DNA of 64,000 nucleotides from Limiplasma sp031549415 (GTDB taxonomy: Bacteria; Bacillota; Clostridia; Christensenellales; Aristaeellaceae): NCBI GenBank assembly GCA_031549415.1, contig JAVBPU010000014.1, positions 1 through 64,000 on the forward strand. The letters are read 5' to 3'. The position numbers and the translations under genes are program-made. Under the pieces are notes generated by a model, which saw only the letters and a program-made list of their open reading frames with translations, was not told the origin of the DNA and made no database searches. Of this stretch, positions 1-5,620 are shown piece by piece. The number at the start of each line of letters is the position of its first letter. Position 1 is the first letter of the stretch.

Positions 1-111
1 ATCTACTTCTATCTGTCCACCGAGGAACTTATGGAAACCATCTCAGCCAGCAAACAGAAGGGGTACAATGTAGAAATCCAAGAAGGGACAATGAAATCCA
101 TGATTGGGTAA
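1..111 (+). CDS. C-terminal end of an unidentified protein (cut by window edge)
   Basis: An open frame enters from the left edge and stops at TAA 109-111, giving 36 residues that end in EIQEGTMKSMIG. The family is not recognised. It stops about 45 bases before a tRNA-Ala 3' fragment that marks an integration end, so it is probably the last gene of an element lying mostly outside the window. That reading is inferred from context only. Confidence 0.4.
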   Translation: MYFYLSTEELMETISASKQKGYNVEIQEGTMKSMIG

Positions 112-154
112 CCAGAACACTTTGGGGTTTCGTTTTCGGACACTCGTCAGCGCG

Positions 155-204
155 CATCGTTCGCATCGATGAGGTCAGCGGTTCGAATCCGCTATGCTCC
201 ACCA
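155..204 (+). other. 3' half of tRNA-Ala(CGC): attachment-site scar
   Basis: The anticodon stem CATCG/CGATG closes a 7-base loop with anticodon CGC at 162-164. A 5-base variable loop follows, then T-stem AGCGG/CCGCT around TTCGAAT, acceptor strand ATGCTCC, discriminator A and CCA at 202-204. The matching 5' half (GGAGCAT and a D-arm) is not found upstream, so this is a fragment. Site-specific integration into tRNA 3' ends leaves such fragments, with the intact tRNA at the other end of the element. The element is therefore inferred to lie to the left. The fragment cannot be a working tRNA. Confidence 0.8.
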
Positions 205-238
205 AAAGCCTTGGAAATGCAGTATTTCCAAGGCTTTT
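205..238 (+). terminator. Rho-independent terminator after the tRNA-Ala fragment
   Basis: A perfect 14-bp stem (205-218 with 224-237) around a 5-base loop, followed by TTTT. It starts directly after CCA, as expected for the native terminator of the tRNA-Ala gene. Confidence 0.8.
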
Positions 239-283
239 CCCTTTCGATCGCAGAACGATATTGTTTATGAAAAGCTAAGAGTT

Positions 284-315
284 GTTCGCATTTCCCCGGT
301 TTATCCGCTATGCTC
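284..315 (+). repeat. Second, decayed copy of the tRNA-Ala 3' region
   Basis: GTTCGCAT (284-291), CGGTT (297-301) and ATCCGCTATGCTC (303-315) repeat 159-166, 179-183 and 187-199 of the tRNA-Ala fragment in the same order, with shorter spacing. The 13-base match alone is unlikely by chance. It looks like an eroded att core from another integration at the same tRNA gene. No gene is visible between 239 and 409 apart from this repeat and the terminator that follows. Confidence 0.55.
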
Positions 316-349
316 GTATCGTCGCAACTGAATACATCACCGCAGCAGC

Positions 350-380
350 AAACCGAGCTTTCATGGCTCGGTTTGTTTTG
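350..380 (+). terminator. Terminator or attenuator ahead of parA
   Basis: AAACCGAGC (350-358) pairs with GCTCGGTTT (366-374), followed by GTTTTG. It ends about 30 bases before the parA start and would either end transcription from the left or attenuate parA. Confidence 0.6.
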
Positions 381-409
381 TTCCCCCATCAATATAAGGA
401 GGCACCACC

Positions 410-871
410 ATGTCAGCCAAAATCATTGCCATCACAAACCAAAAGGGCGGCGTCGCCAAGACCACAACCACTGTCAATCTAGGCATCGGCCTCGCCCGAC
501 AGGGCAAAAAGGTTCTCCTCATCGATTGCGATCCACAAGCGTCCCTCACCATCAGTCTCGGCCAGCACACCCCTGACAACATCGCTGTCACGCTGGCCAC
601 TCTCCTTGCCAAAGTCATCAGTGACGAACCCATCTCACCAAATGAAGGTGTCCTGCATCACGAGGAAGGCGTGGACTTCATTCCCTCCAGCCTCATGCTG
701 GCAGCAATGGACAGCGCAATGAATCAGGCCATTTCCCGAGAAACCATTTTGAACAGATACCTCGATACCGTCCGCGACCGGTACGATTACATCCTGCTCG
801 ATTGCCTGCCATCCCTTGGCATACTGAACATCAACGCACTTACGACGCGCTCCCCCATGAGGTTGATGTAA
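410..871 (+). pseudogene. parA: ParA/Soj-type partition ATPase, truncated at the C-terminus
   Basis: This is the N-terminal half of a ParA-family ATPase, which normally segregates plasmids or integrated elements with a ParB partner. The deviant Walker A motif KGGVAKTT is near residue 11, LLIDCDPQAS (Walker A') near residue 37, and YDYILLDCLPSLG (Walker B) near residue 130. The match ends just after NALT at about residue 146, followed by an unrelated TRSPMRLM and TAA. Family members are about 255-275 residues, so roughly the last 110 are missing. The Shine-Dalgarno AAGGAGG sits 9 bases before ATG. No ParB is seen nearby. A deletion or recombination event probably removed the 3' half. Confidence 0.85.
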
Positions 872-903
872 GTCAGTATTTGCATGGGTTGTCCTCCATT
901 CAA

Positions 904-959
904 AAGGCCCAACCCGGTTGGGGTTGAGCCTTGGGGATGATTTGTTGAGAGCAACAAAT
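904..959. terminator. Two adjacent hairpins between convergent genes
   Basis: AAGGC..AACCC pairs with GGGTT..GCCTT (904-932), and TTTGTTG pairs with CAACAAA around AGAG (942-959). They lie between the broken parA and the end of the leftward operon. Neither has a strong T-run, so terminator activity is uncertain. Confidence 0.4.
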
Positions 960-961
960 TG

Positions 962-1423
962 TTAGGCGAGCGCGGCTCCCAGGTGTTTCCCGATCTCCTG
1001 CAAGCCTTTTTCGTTATAGCGGAAGGTTTCCACTTCCTTCACGCTAGCCGCAATCTTCCCTTACTTGATAATCCGGTTCAAATACGCGCCCCCAAATTTG
1101 ACGATCTTCCTGGCCGGGGGTACGGGGGATTCGAGTTTGATTCCCAGCTTCGCGGCAACCTTCAACCCATCCAGGTACTTGTCGCCGATATCCAACAGCC
1201 CCATCTTTTTCAAAAACTCTTCTTTTTGCTCCCTGGTCTGGAAGCAGACCGCGAACCAAAATTCAGAATCGGTTGCATCCAGCAGCCGGGCATTTTCATC
1301 TTGCGCCCGCTCCTTGAACGCGGTCAAAATCCCGCTCATATCATCGGCTATGCCTTCTTCTAGCTGTTCCGGGGAAATGATAACGGCTTCCTTGGTCTTT
1401 TCCGGCGCTTTGGGTAACTTCAT
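962..1423 (-). pseudogene. Unknown element protein interrupted by an in-frame TAA
   Basis: ATG at 1423 opens a 120-codon frame (starts MKLPKAPEKTKEAV) ending at TAA 1061-1063. The same frame continues without a break for 32 more codons (GKIAASVKEVETFRYNEK...GAALA) to TAA 962-964, and that stretch has no convincing start of its own. The simplest reading is a single protein of about 153 residues with one sense codon changed to TAA, for example CAA to TAA. The family is unknown; it is charged, soluble and has no membrane segment. It overlaps the PP-loop gene by ATGA, so the two are translationally coupled. Confidence 0.6.
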
Positions 1424-2163
1424 TGCGTAGCGCTCCTTTCATGGTATTCGCGCCTATACTCATGGCGCAAAATGTCCAATTCCACCAGGGGAAACGCCTC
1501 CTTGATCCGCTCATAATCCACCGGGGACTTCTCCTTGATGACGGAAGTAAAGCGATAATCCAGGCCATCATAGGTGCGCCCGAACCATTCATAATCAATG
1601 GGCAATGCGATTTGTGCGGCATCCAGCTCCCGCACCATGTCCTCTTTTTTGTAGTCAAACACGGGGTACCACCGGCGGGCCTTATGGTTCACCTGCCCAT
1701 GCTTAAGCATAGACTGCCGCCTCACAATACTGTCGGCGCTTCGCACGCCGGAGGCCTGATAAGCATTTTCAAGGGCCGGGTCAGTGGCCCGGACCAGAGC
1801 ATTGATATCTTCATAATCAAGCTCTGGTAGGTTGGCTTCTTCAATGGTTCTAAGGTTTTCGGGAGCTTGCAAAACAAACCGATTCAGCAGGCGATACAGC
1901 GATGGATGCGGCAGCCTGAGAATATGACACCCAAACCACTCCTCATAGTATCGCAGCGCCCGCTCGGTGAAAGATAGGGGGCCGCTTGGGACGGTATACA
2001 GGTAGTACGGCACAATTTTGTCAAAGTACCGCCGCAGTTTGAGCCATGCCACAATGCTATCCTTCCCGGTGGAAAAGGCCAGAATGGTGCAGCCCTTGGA
2101 CAGTTCCGCCATGTACTGGCATAGCTCATCGCTGTTTTCAAAGTGCTTTTGTAGGTCAGCCAT
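1420..2163 (-). CDS. PP-loop ATP pyrophosphatase (PAPS-reductase-like), mobile-element type
   Basis: 247 residues, starting at ATG 2163, which has AGGAAAGGAG upstream; a longer frame to 2184 would include that ribosome site. Near residue 30 is a variant PP-loop (AFSTGKDSIVAW, compared with SGGKDS), which in this superfamily binds ATP for adenylation. The rest resembles PAPS-reductase-like proteins of phages and conjugative elements, including the IbrA and DndC branches, which usually do not reduce sulfate. The substrate is unknown. It is the middle gene of a three-gene operon after a ribbon-helix-helix gene, whose stop overlaps this start by 8 bases. Confidence 0.75.
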   Translation of the reverse strand: MADLQKHFENSDELCQYMAELSKGCTILAFSTGKDSIVAWLKLRRYFDKIVPYYLYTVPSGPLSFTERALRYYEEWFGCHILRLPHPSLYRLLNRFVLQAPENLRTIEEANLPELDYEDINALVRATDPALENAYQASGVRSADSIVRRQSMLKHGQVNHKARRWYPVFDYKKEDMVRELDAAQIALPIDYEWFGRTYDGLDYRFTSVIKEKSPVDYERIKEAFPLVELDILRHEYRREYHERSATQ

Positions 2164-2392
2164 CCGCGCCGCTCCTTTCCTCATCCTTTGGGCCGGATTT
2201 ATGCGGCCACTCTTTCAGCCCCATTCTGTCCAGCACCGCCTTCCCTATGTACTGATTCACTGATTCATTGACTGCATCAGCAGCGAGTTGTACGGTTTCT
2301 TTATCCCCCTTGGGAACCACCAGCTCCACGCGGTCATAAGCTTTTTGGTTATACCGCTTCTTCACCGCGCTTGATGTATGGGTTTTCGCCAA
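2156..2392 (-). CDS. Ribbon-helix-helix (Arc/CopG-like) regulator
   Basis: About 78 residues, beginning MAKTHTSSAVKKRYNQ from TTG 2392; GGAGG lies 8 bases before it, whereas the longer GTG start at 2407 would contain that site. The pattern KAYDRVELVVPKGDKETVQLAADAVNESVNQYIGKAV fits a short DNA-contacting strand followed by two helices. Upstream are three near-palindromic repeats (2439-2521), so it probably represses its own operon and perhaps the divergent rightward genes. It could also act as an antitoxin, but no toxin-like partner is recognised. Confidence 0.65.
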   Translation of the reverse strand: MAKTHTSSAVKKRYNQKAYDRVELVVPKGDKETVQLAADAVNESVNQYIGKAVLDRMGLKEWPHKSGPKDEERSGADG

Positions 2393-2438
2393 TAGCAACA
2401 CCTCCACCTGTATATGCTGCTATTTTATCACACAATAT

Positions 2439-2521
2439 CATATTACGGTAGTATGTAAATTGCACCATATTACGGTAGTATGTTTGTGCATTTTGTCAAT
2501 ATACATACTTACGGAAGTATG
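2439..2521. promoter_or_regulatory. Three iterated palindromic operators in a divergent promoter region
   Basis: CATATTACGGTAGTATG occurs at 2439-2455 and again at 2466-2482 (27-base period), with the variant CATACTTACGGAAGTATG at 2504-2521. Each is an imperfect inverted repeat. They lie between the leftward ribbon-helix-helix operon and the rightward gene at 2635. A candidate -35 (TTGTCA, 2493-2498) precedes the third copy. Binding by the adjacent ribbon-helix-helix protein is inferred. Confidence 0.65.
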
Positions 2522-2634
2522 CTATCATAAAGTCACAGCAAGGGAAACGCACTCCCGGCAGGAAGAGCGGCCACCACGGCAAAGCGCAACCGGACTCACG
2601 CCCCTTGCTCGATCAACAAAAGGAGGCCACCACC

Positions 2635-2979
2635 ATGGCAGGAATCGACTTCGCCACTACCGCCCTAAACCAACTGGGAGGAAAGGCTTTTACCTTCATG
2701 ACCGGGGCAAAGGACTTCATGCTGGACAATGACCACACCTTGCGCATGAGCATTGGCCGCAACGCCACCCCGGCAAACCGCTTTTACATCACCCTGGACG
2801 GGGACGACACCTACACCCTACGGCTGGAACGGCAGACCTTTAGCAAAAAGACCTTTGACACCACCAGGACGGTGATTCATGAGGCATCCGGCCTCTACTG
2901 TGACCAAATCCGGGAAGTATTCGAGCGGTGGACGGGTCTGGAAACCAGGGTGCCCACATTCGCACAAAGGAGGGCTTGA
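2635..2979 (+). CDS. Unknown element protein, 114 aa
   Basis: ATG 2635 has AAAGGAGG 8 bases upstream, while the earlier in-frame ATG at 2605 has none. The product is soluble, starts MAGIDFATTALNQL and has no recognised domain. It contains alternating strand-like stretches (FYITLDGDDTYTLRLER) and ends in Arg-rich RRA. It is the first of four short genes on the plus strand (to 3642), each with a strong ribosome site, as is usual in plasmid or phage accessory operons. Confidence 0.6.
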   Translation: MAGIDFATTALNQLGGKAFTFMTGAKDFMLDNDHTLRMSIGRNATPANRFYITLDGDDTYTLRLERQTFSKKTFDTTRTVIHEASGLYCDQIREVFERWTGLETRVPTFAQRRA

Positions 2980-2981
2980 TC

Positions 2982-3173
2982 ATGAACAAAGGCGATTGGG
3001 TAAATACTCCCCGGTTTTTGAAGGTCAAAATCGAAGCGGTCTTAACCCCGGAACAGGCCAGGGAGCAAGGCTACACTGAACCCACCCACTATGTTGGCGA
3101 ATACAACATCCTGGGCAGGCACATCGGCCCAAACTGCATGGTATTTGCAGCAGTTCGCAAAGACGCAGAGTGA
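2982..3173 (+). CDS. Unknown small protein, 63 aa
   Basis: Begins MNKGDWVNTPRFLKVKIEAV two bases after the previous stop, with AAAGGAGGG upstream. A short stretch between strand-like segments (GYTEPTHYVGEYNILGRHIG) suggests a small beta fold. No family is recognised. Its position shows that it belongs to the 2635-3642 operon. Confidence 0.55.
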   Translation: MNKGDWVNTPRFLKVKIEAVLTPEQAREQGYTEPTHYVGEYNILGRHIGPNCMVFAAVRKDAE

Positions 3174-3244
3174 CGGCCCCACGGGGCCGGTAATGCGGGA
3201 AGCGCGGTCACAACCCCGCGCACGCTACCAAAGGAGGTTTTTCC

Positions 3245-3433
3245 ATGATTGACCCCCGGAACATTGGCCCCGGCGAAGAACAGTATGAGTATTACAAGGA
3301 TCGAATCAACAAGCGCATATACTGCCAATACGACTACCGCGACCATGACGGCAAATTATACTCCTGTGTTCGGCCTACCCTGGAAGCCTGCCGCGCTGAG
3401 CGGGACCAGTGGAAGGAGGCCCGGCAGCCATGA
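3245..3433 (+). CDS. Unknown small protein, 62 aa
   Basis: Begins MIDPRNIGPGEEQYEYYKDR behind AAAGGAGG. It is rich in charged and aromatic residues, with two cysteines (YCQYDYRDHDGKLYSCVRP) and a helical, basic C-terminus. No family is recognised. The next gene starts inside its last codons (4-base ATGA overlap at 3430), so the two are translationally coupled. Confidence 0.55.
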   Translation: MIDPRNIGPGEEQYEYYKDRINKRIYCQYDYRDHDGKLYSCVRPTLEACRAERDQWKEARQP

Positions 3434-3642
3434 CCACACCTTGCCCTTTACGCCAGATCACCCGCAAGGAATGGGCGGCCATCCCCGCCGATTACAAGGG
3501 CGAATGGACCCAAGGCATTGCTGCCTTTCGCGGCGACATTCCCCCTCACTGGATCGGCAGGAAAACGATGATAACTTACGACCCCGAAACCGGCGGCACG
3601 GTTCTTCTCACAGAGGGTCTACACTTCCAGATCATCCCCTAG
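3430..3642 (+). CDS. Unknown small protein, 70 aa
   Basis: ATG 3430 (MTTPCPLRQITRKEWAAIPADYKG) overlaps the preceding stop, with GGAAGGAGG nearby. It contains DIPPHWIGRKTMITYDPETGGTVL, which suggests a compact beta-rich fold. It ends the four-gene run and a terminator begins at its stop codon (TAG). No function can be assigned. Confidence 0.55.
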   Translation: MTTPCPLRQITRKEWAAIPADYKGEWTQGIAAFRGDIPPHWIGRKTMITYDPETGGTVLLTEGLHFQIIP

Positions 3643-3663
3643 CGCCCGCCTGGGCGCTTTTTC
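3641..3663 (+). terminator. Terminator of the small-gene operon
   Basis: AGCGCCC pairs with GGGCGCT around a short loop, followed by TTTTT. The stem starts within the stop codon of the last gene. Confidence 0.75.
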
Positions 3664-3757
3664 ATGCACATAATGCGCCCACCTCCTTTCTGCAATGAAA
3701 AGGAGCGGCCACGCGGACGCTCCTGGAAAATAAATGGAAAAATCCTTTGAAAAGGGG

Positions 3758-3786
3758 TTGACACTGACAAATGTATGTGTTATAAT
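3758..3786 (+). promoter_or_regulatory. Consensus sigma-A promoter for the 41-aa peptide gene
   Basis: TTGACA (3758-3763), a 17-base spacer, then TATAAT (3781-3786): a perfect match to both hexamers. Transcription should begin near 3793, about 26 bases before the small ORF. This is the strongest promoter seen in the accessory region. Confidence 0.85.
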
Positions 3787-3818
3787 AAGACCATCAAGAG
3801 AGGGAAGGAGGTGAGGGC

Positions 3819-3944
3819 ATGAGCCGGAAACGAAGGAGCCGCGAGGACGCTAGGTTGCGACTAGCATATCTCGCGGCGGCCATCGGTCTGGTAAAGGCGG
3901 TTGTCGATCTGGTGGTCACACTCGCCAAACTGCTAGACAGATGA
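3819..3944 (+). CDS. 41-aa basic, hydrophobic peptide; candidate type I toxin
   Basis: Begins MSRKRRSREDARLRLAYLAA, followed by a mostly hydrophobic stretch (AIGLVKAVVDLVVTLAKLL) that could form one membrane helix. Ribosome site AAGGAGG is 7 bases before ATG. It has its own consensus promoter upstream and a stable hairpin straight after the stop. Size, charge and layout match type I toxins, whose translation is blocked by an antisense RNA, but no named family is recognised. A weak promoter on the opposite strand at 3985-4013 could make such an RNA. Confidence 0.55.
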   Translation: MSRKRRSREDARLRLAYLAAAIGLVKAVVDLVVTLAKLLDR

Positions 3945-3953
3945 CGGGAACCG

Positions 3954-3985
3954 GCGGGGGTGAAAGCCCCCGCTCTCCCTCCTTA
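3954..3985 (+). terminator. GC-rich hairpin and pyrimidine tail after the 41-aa gene
   Basis: GCGGGGG (3954-3960), loop TGAAA, then CCCCCGC (3967-3973), followed by CTCTCCCTCCTT. The tail (3973-3984) is complementary to the ribosome site at 3805-3815 (AAGGAGGTGAG) apart from one bulge, so the mRNA ends could pair. The tail has few Ts, so terminator strength is uncertain. Confidence 0.5.
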
Positions 3986-4013
3986 GTTTACCACAGTCCG
4001 GCCCATGTCGCAA
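3985..4013 (-). promoter_or_regulatory. Candidate antisense promoter opposite the 41-aa gene
   Basis: On the minus strand, TTGCGA (4008-4013), a 17-base spacer and TAAACT (3985-3990), each 4 of 6 to consensus. A transcript starting near 3978 would cover the hairpin, the peptide ORF and its ribosome site. Chance occurrence is possible. Confidence 0.3.
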
Positions 4014-4014
4014 G

Positions 4015-4119
4015 ATGCTTGAAGCCATTGGGAATGTCGTGCAATTGGTTCTCTCGGTCATCCAGGTTATCCTGCTGGTTCTGTTGGTGAAAATGCTAAA
4101 ACCCAAAAAGGAGGTGTAA
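4015..4119 (+). CDS. 34-aa single-pass membrane peptide
   Basis: MLEAIGNVVQLVLSVIQVIL continues with LVLLVKMLKPKKEV: one long hydrophobic helix with a basic tail. It has no clear ribosome site, so translation is uncertain. Its last codons (AAG GAG GTG) form the ribosome site of the XRE gene at 4121, so it may be a leader peptide or a small partner of that gene. Confidence 0.4.
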   Translation: MLEAIGNVVQLVLSVIQVILLVLLVKMLKPKKEV

Positions 4120-4120
4120 C

Positions 4121-4336
4121 ATGCAAGTCTTTTCGCCCGAGGCGTTAAAGGCCGCCCGGAAAGCCGGTGGATTCACCCAAAAGGCTTTAGGTGAGGCTGT
4201 CGGCACCACCGAGCAGCATGTTCAGCTGTGGGAGTATGGAAAGCGAACACCCACAGCTGACTACCTTCTCCGCATCCTGGTGTTGCTTGGTTGCGCCCCC
4301 CAGGACTTGCTCAAAGACCCAGACCCCCAAGGATAA
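4121..4336 (+). CDS. XRE-family helix-turn-helix regulator, 71 aa
   Basis: A minimal Cro/CI-type DNA-binding domain: FTQKALGEAVGTTEQHVQLWEYGKRTPTADYLLRIL at residues 18-53 gives the helix-turn-helix with the conserved WE.GKRTP segment. There is no effector or peptidase domain. AAGGAGG lies upstream, inside the preceding small ORF. It probably regulates a nearby promoter; the target is unknown. Confidence 0.75.
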   Translation: MQVFSPEALKAARKAGGFTQKALGEAVGTTEQHVQLWEYGKRTPTADYLLRILVLLGCAPQDLLKDPDPQG

Positions 4337-4349
4337 CCAGTTCCCCGCA

Positions 4350-4375
4350 AAGCGTCCAGCCATGGGCGCTTTTTC
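4350..4375 (+). terminator. Terminator after the XRE gene
   Basis: AGCGTCC (4351-4357) pairs with GGGCGCT (4364-4370), including one G-T pair, followed by TTTTT. Confidence 0.6.
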
Positions 4376-4428
4376 AGTCAAAAAGAGCGGCTTTGTGGCC
4401 GCCCCAGGGCTTGTTATTTTGTTCTGCC

Positions 4429-4827
4429 CTAGTCCTTCAATCCAAGATGCGCGGAAAGGGCTTCTTGCAAAAGCAGCGAGTAGTTCACCCCGTGCTTTTC
4501 CGCAATCGCGTTCATCCAGGACGGAATGGTCAACGTTTTTTTCACAGCCTTGGTAGACGTGCGTTTGCGATACTCCAAGGTATCCGCTTTCACAAGCGCT
4601 ACGGTTTCCCCCGGCCCGCAGTGAATGGCAGATGCATTGGTTGGCTTGGGCAGGACTTGGTCATTATCCTCTCGCTCAGCCAACATCATGCTCAGCGCGT
4701 CCTCGGCTAATTCAAGCGCTTCCACCAGAGTGTCCCCCTCTGTAAAACAATTGGGGATATCGGGGAATTCAACCATCAAATGTCCGTCGTCATTGGACAA
4801 TTTGGCCGGATATACATATTTAGACAC
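4429..4827 (-). CDS. hicB: HicB-family antitoxin
   Basis: 132 residues from GTG 4827, with GAAGGAGGG upstream. The N-terminal half is the partially degraded RNase-H-like fold of HicB (YPAKLSNDDGHLMVEFPDIPNCFTEGDTLVEALELAEDAL). The C-terminus (RTSTKAVKKTLTIPSWMNAIAEKHGVNYSLLLQEALSAHLG) is a DNA-binding ribbon-helix-helix. HicB neutralises HicA and represses the operon. It lies 37 bases after hicA in the same direction, the usual hicA-hicB order. Confidence 0.9.
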   Translation of the reverse strand: MSKYVYPAKLSNDDGHLMVEFPDIPNCFTEGDTLVEALELAEDALSMMLAEREDNDQVLPKPTNASAIHCGPGETVALVKADTLEYRKRTSTKAVKKTLTIPSWMNAIAEKHGVNYSLLLQEALSAHLGLKD

Positions 4828-4864
4828 CGTTCTCCCTCCTTCTATTGGGGAAGCCGACGGGGGC

Positions 4865-5047
4865 TTATTTCAGCCCCGCCTGCTTTTTAATTGTCTCCAC
4901 CATTTTCTTTCCATAGTCCTTGTTCTTGTCCCGGCTCATGGGGAAGGTGTTGCCGTTGATTCCTAGATACTTGTCGTGGTTGCCCCCGTGTTCAACGAAC
5001 TTGACCCCGTTTTTCTCCAAGTACTTAACCAGCTCGCTTACTCGCAA
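4865..5047 (-). CDS. hicA: HicA-family mRNA interferase toxin
   Basis: 60 residues, close to the family norm, with a double-stranded-RNA-binding-like fold. VKYLEKNGVKFVEHGGNHDKY carries the catalytic His of the G-(S/N)-H motif; FPMSRDKNKDYGKKMVETIKKQAGL completes the domain. It starts at TTG 5047 behind AAAGGAGGG. HicA cleaves mRNA and is inhibited by HicB, encoded next. The promoter and operator are at 5071-5099. Confidence 0.9.
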   Translation of the reverse strand: MRVSELVKYLEKNGVKFVEHGGNHDKYLGINGNTFPMSRDKNKDYGKKMVETIKKQAGLK

Positions 5048-5070
5048 CGTCCTTCCCTCCTTTCACGGTT

Positions 5071-5099
5071 ATTGTAACACGTATAATACGTGTTGTCAA
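5071..5099 (-). promoter_or_regulatory. hicAB promoter with a palindromic operator as its spacer
   Basis: On the minus strand, TTGACA (5094-5099), a 17-base spacer and TACAAT (5071-5076). The spacer (5077-5093, ACACGTATTATACGTGT) is a perfect odd-centred palindrome that fills the gap between the hexamers exactly. A bound HicB would block RNA polymerase, giving autoregulation. HicB binding is inferred. Confidence 0.75.
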
Positions 5100-5122
5100 G
5101 CGTTCCATAAAAAAAGCATCAA

Positions 5123-5145
5123 AAAGAGCGCTCATCACGCTCTTT
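5123..5145 (-). terminator. Terminator after the phage-like early operon
   Basis: On the minus strand, AAAGAGCG pairs with CGCTCTTT, followed by a T-rich tail (TTGATGCTTTTTTT). It lies between the late-activator-like gene (ending at 5222) and the hicAB promoter. Confidence 0.65.
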
Positions 5146-5181
5146 GGGGGCAGCTCCCTTGCGGTCGCTTCGCCCTTATAC

Positions 5182-5218
5182 AGTATATCACCCCAACCCT
5201 GTAATAGGGTGTAATAGG
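5182..5218 (-). promoter_or_regulatory. Possible activator-dependent late promoter
   Basis: On the minus strand, TATACT (5182-5187) is a good -10, but in place of a -35 there are two direct repeats of CCTATTACA (5210-5218 and 5200-5208), exactly 10 bases apart. This layout suits a promoter needing an activator, and an ArpU/RinA-like gene ends 4 bases upstream. The terminator at 5123-5145 and hicAB now lie where late phage genes would be expected. Confidence 0.4.
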
Positions 5219-5221
5219 TTT

Positions 5222-5620
5222 TCAAAAAATCCATTTTTCTTCCACGTTTTTGAGTAGCGTATACATGGCTTCCCGCTCATAATGCATTTTCTTTGCCACT
5301 TGCCGGACTGGGAGGAACTCGATATATCGCAGCCACATTGATTCGCGCTCGCTCCCCATCGGCACGGCCTCAATCGAAGGCCTGACATCATCCCGGTATA
5401 GCGCCAGCTTCTTGTCGATGGTGTCAATCTGCTGGGACAATTCCGCGCAATAGGTCCCATATCGCTCTACTTTTGATTCCAGCATAGCCGCCTTCGGCAT
5501 CCCATCCAGCTTGCCGCCGGTGCCTTCCCCTGCATTCCTCGCCCGCTCTAGGTCCATTACAAGCTCCCCGCGCTTCTTCATCAGCCCGCGCATTTCAGCC
5601 AAGGTTTGCCGCACCGTCAC
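5222..5620 (-). CDS. Phage late-gene activator-like protein (ArpU/RinA/DUF1492 type)
   Basis: 132 residues from GTG 5620, with GAAGGAG upstream. The N-terminal two thirds is a long helical, coiled-coil-like region (MRGLMKKRGELVMDLERARN, then LSQQIDTIDKKLALYRD). The C-terminus (SERESMWLRYIEFLPVRQVAKKMHYEREAMYTLLKNVEEK) resembles sigma region 4 or a phage late transcription activator. In phages such genes end the early operon, which is its place here. The exact family is not certain. Confidence 0.65.
   Translation of the reverse strand: MTVRQTLAEMRGLMKKRGELVMDLERARNAGEGTGGKLDGMPKAAMLESKVERYGTYCAELSQQIDTIDKKLALYRDDVRPSIEAVPMGSERESMWLRYIEFLPVRQVAKKMHYEREAMYTLLKNVEEKWIF

Noticed and set aside
2439..2521. 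CRISPR-like repeats
   Set aside because: Only three short palindromes with 10-21 base gaps; no spacers of uniform length and no cas genes. They fit operators.
5025..5234. Leftward 69-residue frame between the late-activator-like gene and hicA
   Set aside because: It covers a terminator, the late-promoter-like site and the hicAB promoter, and has no ribosome site.
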